NCBI GenBank assembly: GCA_019115165.1
Contig: DXEB01000049.1
Span: forward strand, 1 to 64,000
DNA from: Candidatus Anaerotignum merdipullorum
GTDB taxonomy: Bacteria > Bacillota > Clostridia > Lachnospirales > Anaerotignaceae
DNA: 64,000 bases
Reading direction: 5' to 3'
Below are positions 24,201 to 32,633 of this stretch, piece after piece (position 1 is the first letter of the stretch; each line of letters starts with the position of its first letter). The position numbers were made by a program, and so were the translations under genes. Under the pieces are notes generated by a model, which worked only from the letters and a program-made list of their open reading frames with translations, searched no databases and was not told the DNA's origin.

Positions 24201-24889
24201 TGTCGGCGGCGGGGATTGCACATTCTGTGGAAAACTTTGCTAAGAAACTGCAGGAAAGCCAGATGATCTTTATTCCGGGCGGTTTCTCCGGCGGAGATGA
24301 ACCGGATGGTTCCGGGAAATTCATCACAGCCTTTTTCCGCAATCCGGAGATCAAAGAAGCGGTGACAAGGCTGCTGGAAGATCGGGATGGATTGATTTGC
24401 GGTATTTGCAATGGATTCCAGGCGCTGATTAAACTGGGGTTGGTGCCTTATGGAAAAATTATAGATACGGATGAAACCTGTCCGACATTGACGTACAATA
24501 CCATCCACAGACACCAATCCAAGCTGGTGCGCACGCGTGTGGCTTCCAACAAATCTCCTTGGCTTGCGAATGTACAGCCCGGCGATATCTTTACGGTACC
24601 CATTTCTCATGGGGAAGGTCGTTTGCTGGCAGAGGAAACGCTGCTGCGGCAACTGGCGGAAAATGGTCAGGTATTGACGCAATATGTGGATGAGAACGGC
24701 AATCCCACGAATGATATTCAATACAATCCCAATGGCTCAGCCTTTGCCATCGAAGGACTGCTTTCTCCAGATGGACGTGTGCTGGGTAAGATGGGACACT
24801 CCGAAAGAATTGCCGATGGACTGTATCAGAACGTACCTGGTACCTTTGATATGAAATTATTCCAATCCGCAGTGGAGTATTGGAAATAA
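21203..24889 (+). CDS. purL: Phosphoribosylformylglycinamidine synthase, fused long form
   Basis: 1228 aa; ATP site KNETHNHPTEIEPFGGAATCVGG; C-terminal glutaminase VFPGTNCEYD...GICNGFQAL. Confidence 0.95.
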   Translation: MVYRIYVEKKQGLQTEADSLRNDLVNLLGMKGLTGLRILNRYDVEHIDETLFDYCKTTVFSEPQLDHLLTEIPQDGASVFAVEFLPGQFDQRANSAAECIQIISKQDRPLVKSAKVYLLYGELCETDIEAIKKYVINPVESREASLAEADTLEIAYEIPTAVATLDGFLTMEEAALAQFIADQGLAMDLDDIKVCQAYFQSEHRDPTITEIKMIDTYWSDHCRHTTFLTTIDHVTFEDDLLQQAYQEYLQTREAIGRTKPINLMDIGTIVAKLLKQQGKLEKLDESEEINACTVKIDVEVADRVEKWLLLFKNETHNHPTEIEPFGGAATCVGGAIRDPLSGRSYVYAAMRVTGAGNPLTPVSETLQGKLPQRKIVTTAAAGYSSYGNQIGLATGQVDELYHDGYVAKRMEIGAVIGAAPAENVRRERPQAGDIVILLGGRTGRDGCGGATGSSKSHTLQSLESCGAEVQKGNAPEERKLQRLFRNGEASRLIKRCNDFGAGGVSVAIGELADGLEINLNAVPKKYEGLDGTELAISESQERMAVVVAAEDVERFKELAYAENLEATVVAEVKAEPYLVMYWNGKKIVNVSREFLNSNGAEKHIDIAPAAPEPYEKEIKEDFKEAYLDLAGDLNVCSKRGLSERFDSTIGAGTVLMPFGGKYQRTPIQAMVNKVSMEKEDAKTCSLMAWGYNPYIAEKSPYHSAYLAVVESVAKLIATGAKFEDVYLSFQEYFEKPMKDPKRWGKPLAALLGAFMAQKGLEIAAIGGKDSMSGTFEHIDVPPTLVSFAVTTEHMRHILSPEFKGENHKVVLLRPVYDQNGLPTADSLKALFAQVHDLMRAGKVCAAYTPTYGGVAEAVLKMTMGNAIGFTYADGLSQEALFGYQYGAFVLELCAEDEIGMLLGRTGGKAMVKDGVSIALQELYDVYENKLEPIYTCNLETETKEIPAFTYRAEQLAKPRMSFAKPKVLIPVFPGTNCEYDSAKAMERAGAEAEIFVINNLSAAGIAHSVENFAKKLQESQMIFIPGGFSGGDEPDGSGKFITAFFRNPEIKEAVTRLLEDRDGLICGICNGFQALIKLGLVPYGKIIDTDETCPTLTYNTIHRHQSKLVRTRVASNKSPWLANVQPGDIFTVPISHGEGRLLAEETLLRQLAENGQVLTQYVDENGNPTNDIQYNPNGSAFAIEGLLSPDGRVLGKMGHSERIADGLYQNVPGTFDMKLFQSAVEYWK

Positions 24890-24899
24890 ACGAAGTTTG

Positions 24900-24930
24900 A
24901 TCCCGTGTCCTTTTGGACACGGGATTTTTT
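24900..24930 (+). terminator. Intrinsic terminator of the pur operon
   Basis: ATCCCGTGTCC TTTT GGACACGGGAT followed by TTTTT. Confidence 0.93.
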
Positions 24931-25317
24931 ATATTACATCCATCAAACTTTCTGGCGGTCCGGGAGGGAATCCGGCGGCTTTCTTTCCGTAAGAAACCGT
25001 GTGCCTGCATTCGCAAAGACATCAGAAACACATAGGAATTTTTCATCGGAATGGTTTGAAGCCATACCAGTTGAGAATGCTAAGAATAGATGGGTTTTGT
25101 GCCAAAGCGGCGGAGCCGGTAAGGGAACCGAATTTGCCGATATCGGAACAAAAAAGCAGGAAATCCGAAAAAAATGGTGGAAAACGGGAGAAGATTATGT
25201 TTTTAGAAAATATGCTTCCGATAACATTCGACTAAAAAAAGCGTATGAATCAAAAAAAGTTTTCCAATGCATCAAACTTTTTTTAACCGGAGATGCTCTA
25301 TATAGTAGACGCGTCAA

Positions 25318-25926
25318 ATGAAGAAAAAGGAGGCTTTGACCTTGACAACGGAAGAAACAGCGGCATGGGTGATTCGGATGCAGGCGGGAGAAGACAATGC
25401 ATTTGACGTCCTGTTTGCCGCATACCAACAACAAGCGGTGCGCACTGCTGCCCTGATCTGCGGCGATGCTTCTATGGCGGAGGATATTACGCAGGAAGCT
25501 TTTGTTACCTGTATGCTGCAGATATCATCCCTGCGGAATCCATATCGTTTTCCGGCTTGGTTTTTTCAGATCTTAACCAGATGTGCATGGAAATATGCGA
25601 AAAAGGCGAATAAGCTAGTTCCATCAGAAGCGCTGTCCGCACATCAGACAGATGGATTGCCGCCGGTATTCGATCATTATCCAAGTGAGAAAAGGGCGAT
25701 GTATGAGAGTCTGTACCGCGCCATAGACGGTCTGGGACGGAAACAGAGAACCACCGTTATTTTATACTATTTCAATGATTTTTCGGTCAAAGAAATCGCA
25801 CAAATTACATCTTCTCTGGAAGCGACGGTAAAATCCAGATTGTTTGCGGCAAAAAAACAATTGCAACAGGTGTTGGCAGCAGAGGAAGTACGGGAAAAGG
25901 GGGCGTTGGTTTATGAAAAAAGATGA
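25318..25926 (+). CDS. ECF-type RNA polymerase sigma factor (pair 1)
   Basis: MAEDITQEAFVTCML (sigma region 2) and VILYYFNDFSVKEIAQITSSLEATVKSRLFAAKKQL (region 4). Confidence 0.88.
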   Translation: MKKKEALTLTTEETAAWVIRMQAGEDNAFDVLFAAYQQQAVRTAALICGDASMAEDITQEAFVTCMLQISSLRNPYRFPAWFFQILTRCAWKYAKKANKLVPSEALSAHQTDGLPPVFDHYPSEKRAMYESLYRAIDGLGRKQRTTVILYYFNDFSVKEIAQITSSLEATVKSRLFAAKKQLQQVLAAEEVREKGALVYEKR

Positions 25927-26659
25927 ACTGGATCGCGTGATTGCGCACGCATTGGAAGAACGAGTATCGGATTTGGAGGCTTCTAGTGGAATGTTGGAGC
26001 AGATCAGACGAGAAGCGAACCAACGGCGAAAGGAGAGCGTTTCTATGAAATTGTTTACACCAAAAAGAATAGCAGCAGTTGCAATTTTGTGTTTTGCATC
26101 GGTGACTTGTTATGCGGCTGTGAATCTGGCAGGAACGGTGGGTCACAGCAACAATCATATTCAAACATACGCGCAGCTGGAACAGGGAGAGGAAACCGTC
26201 GGTTTTGATATGAAAACGATAGAATCGTTCAGCAATGGATTTGTATTTAAAAACGGTGGAACCGGAGAAACCTATGGAGTGGACGAAGCAGGCAATCCCA
26301 TTGGGGAAGCCTATCAAAGCCTGAGCGTTTCCTATGAAAAAGATGGAAAATGGTTGGTTGTTACTGCACAAAATGGGGATCCCAATGTGGATGCCGGACA
26401 GAGCGCGTGGGAAGGGTACAGCAGCCAGCTGTATAAATTTGTACCGCCTGATTATCAACTGACAGAAGAGGATCTCGAGCGGGAAGCCAGTGGTGAATTG
26501 GTGATTTCCTATGGTAGTGCAGAAGTGGAAGAAAGCCAGATGGAAAATTATTTTTGGCAGGATGGCGGATTGTATTACAGTATGACCGCACAGGATTGTC
26601 AGTTGGGTGAAGAAGGGATGACGCAGATGGTGCAGGAATTGATGGCATCGAATGACTGA
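25913..26659 (+). CDS. Putative anti-sigma factor/regulatory membrane protein (cognate of pair 1)
   Basis: Translationally overlaps the sigma gene; single TM segment RIAAVAILCFASVTCYAAVNLAG after a cytoplasmic N-terminus; secreted C-terminal domain. Confidence 0.6.
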   Translation: MKKDELDRVIAHALEERVSDLEASSGMLEQIRREANQRRKESVSMKLFTPKRIAAVAILCFASVTCYAAVNLAGTVGHSNNHIQTYAQLEQGEETVGFDMKTIESFSNGFVFKNGGTGETYGVDEAGNPIGEAYQSLSVSYEKDGKWLVVTAQNGDPNVDAGQSAWEGYSSQLYKFVPPDYQLTEEDLEREASGELVISYGSAEVEESQMENYFWQDGGLYYSMTAQDCQLGEEGMTQMVQELMASND

Positions 26660-26720
26660 TGAAGCAAACAACGCTGGAAAACGCGCATGTACGAACTTTC
26701 TGTAATCCAACACAACAATG

Positions 26721-26754
26721 GGTATTCGGAAGATATTCCGAATACCTGTTTTTT
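26721..26754 (+). terminator. Intrinsic terminator
   Basis: GGTATTCGGAA GATA TTCCGAATACC TGTTTTTTT. Confidence 0.9.
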
Positions 26755-27207
26755 TGATAAATGTTCTATTTTCATGTATCTCCCGCGGAATATCAAAAAT
26801 GCAAACAGCTGTTTTGAGGATACTAACAAGATACGCCGCAAGACAGAAGTAGGCAGAGCGCCAAGATGTTTTCGGAAGGCGATTGCCAGAGATAGCCATA
26901 ATTTGTATGAATGGAACCAATGGCAGAAAACGGAAAGCTGGAATTGAACCGCCAGGTTGTGAAAGGAGGTATGATTGGACGGGAGATGGCATACGGTTGG
27001 ATTGGGAAGATTTTCATGAGCAGACGGTCGTCATTTGGGAAGATACATAGAGGGGAAAAGGCTTTTCCATTGGTGATGGTCTGAAACGGGAGGAAAAGAA
27101 AAGTACAGTAATTGCATAAAAAACAGCATATGACTCAAAAAGCAACAGACGGTTGCTTTACAGATACTGCGGTTTCGGATATCATGAAACAGAAAGGATG
27201 TGATCAG

Positions 27208-27669
27208 ATGGAAACAAAAGAAGTACTGCGGCAGATACGAAAAGCAAACCGTCTCACGCAGGAAGAGATGGCAGAGCGGCTGATGGTGACAAGGCAGGCG
27301 GTCAGCCGCTGGGAAACGGGAGACACAGTGCCAAACACGGATACGCTGCAACGGATTTCCAGGCAATTTCATGTATCCATTCATACATTGTTGGGGACAC
27401 CGCAGCATTTGATTTGCCAATGCTGTGGGATGCCGATGAATGAGGATGTGTTGTTGAGTCAAGAACAAGATGGAAGTTTTAACGAAGAATACTGCAAATG
27501 GTGTTATGCAGAGGGGAAATTTACCTATGACTCAATGGAGAGTCTCATTCAAACTTGTGTTCCGATTCTGATGGAGCAGTATCCAGATATCGATGAAAGG
27601 ACGCTGCGGCAGATGATGCAACAGCAGCTCCCGCAGTTAAAACGGTGGAAGGAGGATCAGAAATCCTAG
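27208..27669 (+). CDS. XRE-family HTH regulator with C-terminal zinc-ribbon domain
   Basis: LRQIRKANRLTQEEMAERLMVTRQAVSRWETGDTVPNTDTL; CQCCGMPM...YCKWCYAEGKFTY. Start taken at Met preceded by AAAGGATGTG. Confidence 0.85.
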   Translation: METKEVLRQIRKANRLTQEEMAERLMVTRQAVSRWETGDTVPNTDTLQRISRQFHVSIHTLLGTPQHLICQCCGMPMNEDVLLSQEQDGSFNEEYCKWCYAEGKFTYDSMESLIQTCVPILMEQYPDIDERTLRQMMQQQLPQLKRWKEDQKS

Positions 27670-28105
27670 CACAATGGGGCACCAGAAGCATTCAGATTCC
27701 TTTTTTGTTGTAATCCAGCGGTTCTTGAATCAACCGGGCGGGTTCAATTGTTAAAACCGTTTTTTCTCTTGTGTGGCGTTGAAGCGCATATTGGCGCTGT
27801 AAAGGATCCGTAAAAATGGCTCGCTGCTTCTGTCTCAGAATCGTTCCGTACTCAGCCGGGTTATTGTTTCGCAGAAAGAACGCTGCAGAATGGATGCTTC
27901 GCAAGGGCAAGATGCAGGGGTGCGGTGAAAGCGAAATTTGTACGAAGAATCAAACCTTTTGGGATACGGATAAACACAAAAAGGCAGAATGATTTTTTTC
28001 ATATGTACAGAGCATTCCCCTACAATGGGGAATGCTCTTTCGGGAATATAAGCTGTATACAAAGAAGAAACGAAAGGGTTGCAGAGGTTCCCTTTTCTGG
28101 AGGTA

Positions 28106-29701
28106 TTATCCTTGATACTCCGTGTCATCGACATCCAAGGCTTCTACCAGATGGACTTCCGGATATTTTTGCATAAAATTATTGAGGGTGTACTGGTTGG
28201 CAAACAGCAGAATGGGGCGATCGAAGTGATCGTATACCAGTGTACTTCTGGCAACCAGATATTCTTTGATATCTTTGGGTGAATCAGGTGCGACCCAACG
28301 GGCAACACTGTAATCCAAGGGTTCCATGCGAACTTCGGAATGATATTCGTTGTTCAGGCGGTATTCAAACACTTCAAATTGCAGCTGCCCTACAGCACCC
28401 AAGATTACGTCGTTGAATTCGTTGTGATAAACCTGAATGGCGCCTTCTTGAGCAAGTTGCTGGACGCCTTTATGGAACTGCTTTGCTTTCAGGGAATTGA
28501 CCGGATGCACCCGCATGAACAATTCCGGCGGGAAGGTGGGCAGCGGTTCAAAGAACAGTTTTTCCTTGCAGTCAGTGAGCGTATCGCCAATCTGATAGTT
28601 TCCGCTGTCATAGATGCCGATGATATCGCCCGCAATGGCGGTTTCCACAGTTTCCCGGTCATTTGCCATTAGATGGGTGGATTGGCTGAGCTTCATCTGT
28701 TTTCCGGTACGAGAGAGGGTGACAGACATACCTCTGGTAAAGGTACCGGAACAGATGCGGAAAAATGCCAGCCGGTCTCGATGCGCAGGGTTCATGTTTG
28801 CTTGAATTTTGAAGATAAACCCACTGAAGAAAGAATCGGTTGGTTTGACTTCTCCGGTGGTCGTCTTTCGAGGTCCGGGGGCGGGAGACCATTCCAGGAA
28901 ATGTTTCAAAAACGGAGTGATCCCAAAGTCTGCCAATGCGGAACCAAAAAAGACGGGAGAAAGTTTTCCTTCCGCAATGGCTTTCAGGTCAAAAGGGTTG
29001 CCGGCGCCGTCCAGCAATTCCATTTCTCCGCGCAAAATATCCAAATTGGCATCGGAAATCACACCTTCCAAGGTATCGCCAAATACGCCGTTTGCGCCAA
29101 GTTCGATCACCCCGTTCTTTTGTTTGTATAAATAAACTTTATTTTCCAGTCGATCATAGACTCCTTCAAAGGTCAATCCATTGCCGATCGGCCAGGTGAT
29201 GGCTGTGGAAGGCAGCCCCAATGCGTCTTCTAAATCTGCCATACAGTCCAGCGGATCTTTGGACTGGCGGTCTAATTTATTGATGAATGTAAAAATCGGA
29301 ATTTCCCGCATGCTGCATACTTTGAACAATTTCACCGTCTGCGCTTCCACGCCTTTTGCTGCGTCAATGACCATAACGGCGCTGTCGACAGAGGTCAAAA
29401 TCCGGTAGGTATCTTCTCCAAAGTCATTATGTCCGGGGGTATCCATGATGGAAACGACTTTTCCGTCGTATTCAAACTGCATAACAGAAGAGGTGACGGA
29501 AATTCCTCTTTGTTTTTCGATTTCCATCCAGTCACTTGTTGCAAATTTGGCATTCCGTCTTGCTTTTACCGTACCGGCTTCCCGGATGGCGCCACCATGC
29601 AGCAGCAACTTTTCTGTTAGTGTGGTTTTCCCGGCGTCTGGATGGGAAATAATTCCAAAAATCCGCCGTTTTTGAATCGCTTCCAGATTACTCATGTGCA
29701 T
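28106..29701 (-). CDS. prfC: Peptide chain release factor 3
   Basis: FGIISHPDAGKTTLTEKLLL, ARRNAKFATSDWMEIEKQRGISV, DTPGHNDFGEDTYR. Confidence 0.96.
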   Translation of the reverse strand: MHMSNLEAIQKRRIFGIISHPDAGKTTLTEKLLLHGGAIREAGTVKARRNAKFATSDWMEIEKQRGISVTSSVMQFEYDGKVVSIMDTPGHNDFGEDTYRILTSVDSAVMVIDAAKGVEAQTVKLFKVCSMREIPIFTFINKLDRQSKDPLDCMADLEDALGLPSTAITWPIGNGLTFEGVYDRLENKVYLYKQKNGVIELGANGVFGDTLEGVISDANLDILRGEMELLDGAGNPFDLKAIAEGKLSPVFFGSALADFGITPFLKHFLEWSPAPGPRKTTTGEVKPTDSFFSGFIFKIQANMNPAHRDRLAFFRICSGTFTRGMSVTLSRTGKQMKLSQSTHLMANDRETVETAIAGDIIGIYDSGNYQIGDTLTDCKEKLFFEPLPTFPPELFMRVHPVNSLKAKQFHKGVQQLAQEGAIQVYHNEFNDVILGAVGQLQFEVFEYRLNNEYHSEVRMEPLDYSVARWVAPDSPKDIKEYLVARSTLVYDHFDRPILLFANQYTLNNFMQKYPEVHLVEALDVDDTEYQG

Positions 29702-29924
29702 ATTCCTTTCTGATTGGTTCTATTTCCGTGATCATTGTTCTGTCCATAACGTTTCTATTTTAACCGAAATCGGATAAAAATGGAATAAAAAAATGCAGAA
29801 TTTCATGCAGAAAGTAAAAAATGCAGTATCTGGCAAAAATACATTGACGAGCGTTTGTCTTTGGATTACAATAAAAGAAAAACAGAACTATCTATTTTTA
29901 GAAGTGTTACGGAGGTATATTATT

Positions 29925-30305
29925 ATGATGAAAGTAACAAGCACAGACAAAGCACCCGCAGCAATTGGACCTTATTCTCAGGCGATTGAAGCAAATGGTT
30001 TCCTGTTTGCATCTGGTCAGGTTCCCATTGATCCCGCTGTTGGCGATGTGGTAGCAACTGGTATTGTAGATCAGGCAGAACAGGTAATGAAAAACATTGG
30101 CGCGATTTTGGAAGCAAACAACCTGACATACACAGATGTTATCAAAACCACATGCTTCTTGGCAGATATGGGTGATTTTGCAACATTCAACGAAGTTTAC
30201 GGCAAATATTTCACAAGCAAACCTGCACGTTCCTGTGTCGCAGTAAAAACACTGCCGAAGAACGTACTGTGCGAAGTGGAAATCATTGCAGTAACAGCAA
30301 AATAA
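29925..30305 (+). CDS. RidA/YjgF family reactive-intermediate deaminase
   Basis: KAPAAIGPYSQAI, ASGQVPIDPAVGD, PARSCVAVKTLPKNVLCEVEIIAV. Confidence 0.93.
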   Translation: MMKVTSTDKAPAAIGPYSQAIEANGFLFASGQVPIDPAVGDVVATGIVDQAEQVMKNIGAILEANNLTYTDVIKTTCFLADMGDFATFNEVYGKYFTSKPARSCVAVKTLPKNVLCEVEIIAVTAK

Positions 30306-30345
30306 TGCTGTTTTTTCAGAAAAAGCCAGCATTTATATAGTCAGG

Positions 30346-30463
30346 AAAAAGGATTTATATCAGACACTTTCTCAGAAAAAAACAATGGAGGGGACAGATT
30401 TTTTTTGGAAACGGTCGAATACCGTTTCTTTCCATTGTTTTCCAAAGGATATAAATCCTTTTT
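30346..30463. repeat. 118-bp nested three-stem palindrome
   Basis: AAAAAGGATTTATAT (30346-30360)/ATATAAATCCTTTTT (30449-30463) 15 bp; AAAACAATGGA (30379-30389)/TCCATTGTTTT (30431-30441) 11 bp; GAAACGGT (30408-30415)/ACCGTTTC (30421-30428) 8 bp; all perfect and nested. Confidence 0.9.
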
Positions 30464-30605
30464 ATTTTTTCTTGAGTGTGAAAGCGGGAAAGAAAAGCGA
30501 TGTTTCTGCATGAGTGATGAAAAGCCCTTTGCCGCGGCAAATCCATCTTTTGGAGGCGGTCTTGTACATCAATGGTGCAAACCATAGAAAAAAGGAAAAA
30601 AAGTA

Positions 30606-30634
30606 TTGACAGAATACAGAAAGCATAGTAAAAT
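30606..30634 (+). promoter_or_regulatory. Sigma-A promoter of tRNA-Pro
   Basis: TTGACA (30606-30611), 17 nt, TAAAAT (30629-30634). Confidence 0.85.
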
Positions 30635-30645
30635 GGAGAAGTCGT

Positions 30646-30719
30646 CGAGGCGTGGCTCAGCTTGGTAGAGCGCTACATTAGGGATGTAGAGGTCGCAAGT
30701 TCAAATCTTGTCGCCTCGA
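30646..30719 (+). tRNA. tRNA-Pro, anticodon AGG (30680-30682), CCA not encoded
   Basis: Acceptor CGAGGCG/CGCCTCG; D stem GCTC/GAGC; anticodon stem CTACA/TGTAG with loop TTAGGGA; T arm GCAAG TTCAAAT CTTGT; A73. Confidence 0.93.
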
Positions 30720-30730
30720 CTATACAAAAA

Positions 30731-30770
30731 CTCGTTAAAACGTTGCCGCAATGTTTTGACGAGTTTTTTT
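30731..30770 (+). terminator. tRNA terminator
   Basis: CTCGTTAAAAC ... GTTTTGACGAG followed by TTTTTTT. Confidence 0.88.
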
Positions 30771-30843
30771 GCAATTAGGGAAGGATGAATATTTGGGAAG
30801 CTCTGAGGAGAAGCAAGCGACAGTGCGAAATAGGGGTGAGAAA

Positions 30844-31482
30844 GTGGAAAAGGACTATGGAGCCATGGAGAGTGCGGCGTTGGTGCCATTGGCAAAGCAA
30901 GGAGACATGCAGGCGTTGGAGCAGTTGCTGCTGCGGCATGAGAAGATGGTGTACCACATTGTGCTGCGTACGATGGGGCAGGAGGAAGATGCCAAAGACA
31001 TCTCTCAAGAGGTATGGCTGAAAGTATATCGAAATCTGAAGCAGTTTGATGAAAAAGCTGCATTTTCTACATGGGTCTACCGAATCGCGGTCAATACCTG
31101 TATTGATGAGATGCGCAGGCGAAAAGGCAAACAAACCTACTCGCTGGAGCAGGAAATGGAGGACATGGAAGGCAGTCATCAGAAGCAATTTGCGGATCCA
31201 TCCGAGACGCCGGAAGAACGGTTGATGCGCAATGAATTACAGCAAGAGGTGCTGCGTGCGATGAAGGCGCTGTCTCCAGAGCATAAAACAGCGATTGTAC
31301 TGCGGGAAATCCAGGGGTTTTCCTACGAGGAAATCGCAGAGATTACAGCAACGCCATTGGGTACAGTAAAATCCAGGATTTCCCGCGCCCGGATACAGTT
31401 AAAGGAAGAAATTTTGAAAAATCGGGAACGAAAACAAGAAAATCATCGTCAAACAGGCAGAAAGGAGGGAAGGCGATCATGA
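30844..31482 (+). CDS. ECF-type RNA polymerase sigma factor (pair 2)
   Basis: EDAKDISQEVWLKVYRNL...FSTWVYRIAVNTCIDEMRRRKGK; region 4 IVLREIQGFSYEEIAEITATPLGTVKSRISRARIQLKE. Start probably GTG 30844 or ATG 30865. Confidence 0.92.
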   Translation: MEKDYGAMESAALVPLAKQGDMQALEQLLLRHEKMVYHIVLRTMGQEEDAKDISQEVWLKVYRNLKQFDEKAAFSTWVYRIAVNTCIDEMRRRKGKQTYSLEQEMEDMEGSHQKQFADPSETPEERLMRNELQQEVLRAMKALSPEHKTAIVLREIQGFSYEEIAEITATPLGTVKSRISRARIQLKEEILKNRERKQENHRQTGRKEGRRS

Positions 31483-32612
31483 AATGTGAACAATGCAGGG
31501 AGCTGTTATGGGATTATGCAGCGCATACGCTGTCAGAGTCACAGATGGAAGAAGTGGCAGCGCATTTGGAATGCTGTAGGGCATGTGCGTTGGAGGAACA
31601 GGAAATCAGAAAAATAGAAAATGCCTTGCATGCCCTTCCCGAGGTAGAACTGCCGGAAGGATATCATCAGGAATTGATGGCGCGTATTGCGAAAGAGACA
31701 GCGCAGGAGGAACATTCGGTTATCCCTCTGCGAAAAAACGGCAGAGGCGGTTGGAAAAACTTAGGGCTGATTGCCGCAGCAGTATTAGTATTGGCTGCAG
31801 CAGGCGGTATACAAGGAATTGAGCAGATGCGTCAAACGCAGCAGGAGATGGTGGCAGAAGTGGAAATGCAGGCGAGTGGAGGAAATCAGACCGTACTAGA
31901 GAAAGATGCGGCAGAGCCACAGGATACCGCATTACCGAAATCACAGGAGACTGCATTGCCCAAAACACAGGATACGACAGAAAAGCTCGGTGCGGCGGAC
32001 AGTGAGTCTGCGGAAATGCAATATGGGGACACACAGGAGATGTCGTCTCAGTTGCAGGAGAAAAGCAGCATAGAAACCGAAGGTATACAGCAGCGCTCTT
32101 CTGTGATGGAGAAACAGACAGAAGTACCGGTACAGCAGCAAACAGTGACCGAAAACAATGAGGTGCAGGCGCAGGTCCCACGAACAGCATCTGCGCCACA
32201 GGATACCTTGACGGATATGCAGCCATATAGTGCGGTACAGACGGCAGAAGAGGATCAGATTGCAGCAGGAGCCGGAACAGAAGAAGCGGGAGATTTTTCT
32301 CTGCAAAGCCTTGCGGCAGTCCATGCGGTGTTGGAAGTGACGGATATTCCAACGGCATTGGAGGAAATACGCCGCATTACTGCAGAGATGGGAATGACAG
32401 AATCCAGTATGGAGCAAGATCGCATTACGGTTTCTGTGTCTGCGGAACAAACCGCGGATTTTTATAAACATCTGCAGGAAGTGGGCACTTTGACAACAGA
32501 GGAACTTCATGCAGCGGATGCAGCGTATGTGGAGATTACCGTGCAGTTACAGCAGGCATCTGAAGAGGAACCGCAGCAATCAGGAAACAGCCAAGAGCGT
32601 GACTTCCAATAG
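31479..32612 (+). CDS. Zinc-finger anti-sigma factor with long Gln/Glu-rich extracytoplasmic region
   Basis: MKCEQCRELLWDYAAHTLSESQMEEVAAHLECCRAC (HxxxCxxC-type); TM segment LGLIAAAVLVLAAAGGI; overlaps sigma gene stop. Confidence 0.8.
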   Translation: MKCEQCRELLWDYAAHTLSESQMEEVAAHLECCRACALEEQEIRKIENALHALPEVELPEGYHQELMARIAKETAQEEHSVIPLRKNGRGGWKNLGLIAAAVLVLAAAGGIQGIEQMRQTQQEMVAEVEMQASGGNQTVLEKDAAEPQDTALPKSQETALPKTQDTTEKLGAADSESAEMQYGDTQEMSSQLQEKSSIETEGIQQRSSVMEKQTEVPVQQQTVTENNEVQAQVPRTASAPQDTLTDMQPYSAVQTAEEDQIAAGAGTEEAGDFSLQSLAAVHAVLEVTDIPTALEEIRRITAEMGMTESSMEQDRITVSVSAEQTADFYKHLQEVGTLTTEELHAADAAYVEITVQLQQASEEEPQQSGNSQERDFQ

Positions 32613-32633
32613 GGAGCATGCTCTTCTTTTTTT
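32593..32633 (+). terminator. Intrinsic terminator of sigma/anti-sigma pair 2
   Basis: AAGAGCGTG (32593-32601) pairs with CATGCTCTT (32617-32625, one G.U), then T7. Confidence 0.65.

Noticed and set aside
24905-25321. 138-aa ORF between purL and the ECF sigma gene
   Set aside because: It begins within the purL terminator and has no good RBS or domain; most likely non-coding or decayed.
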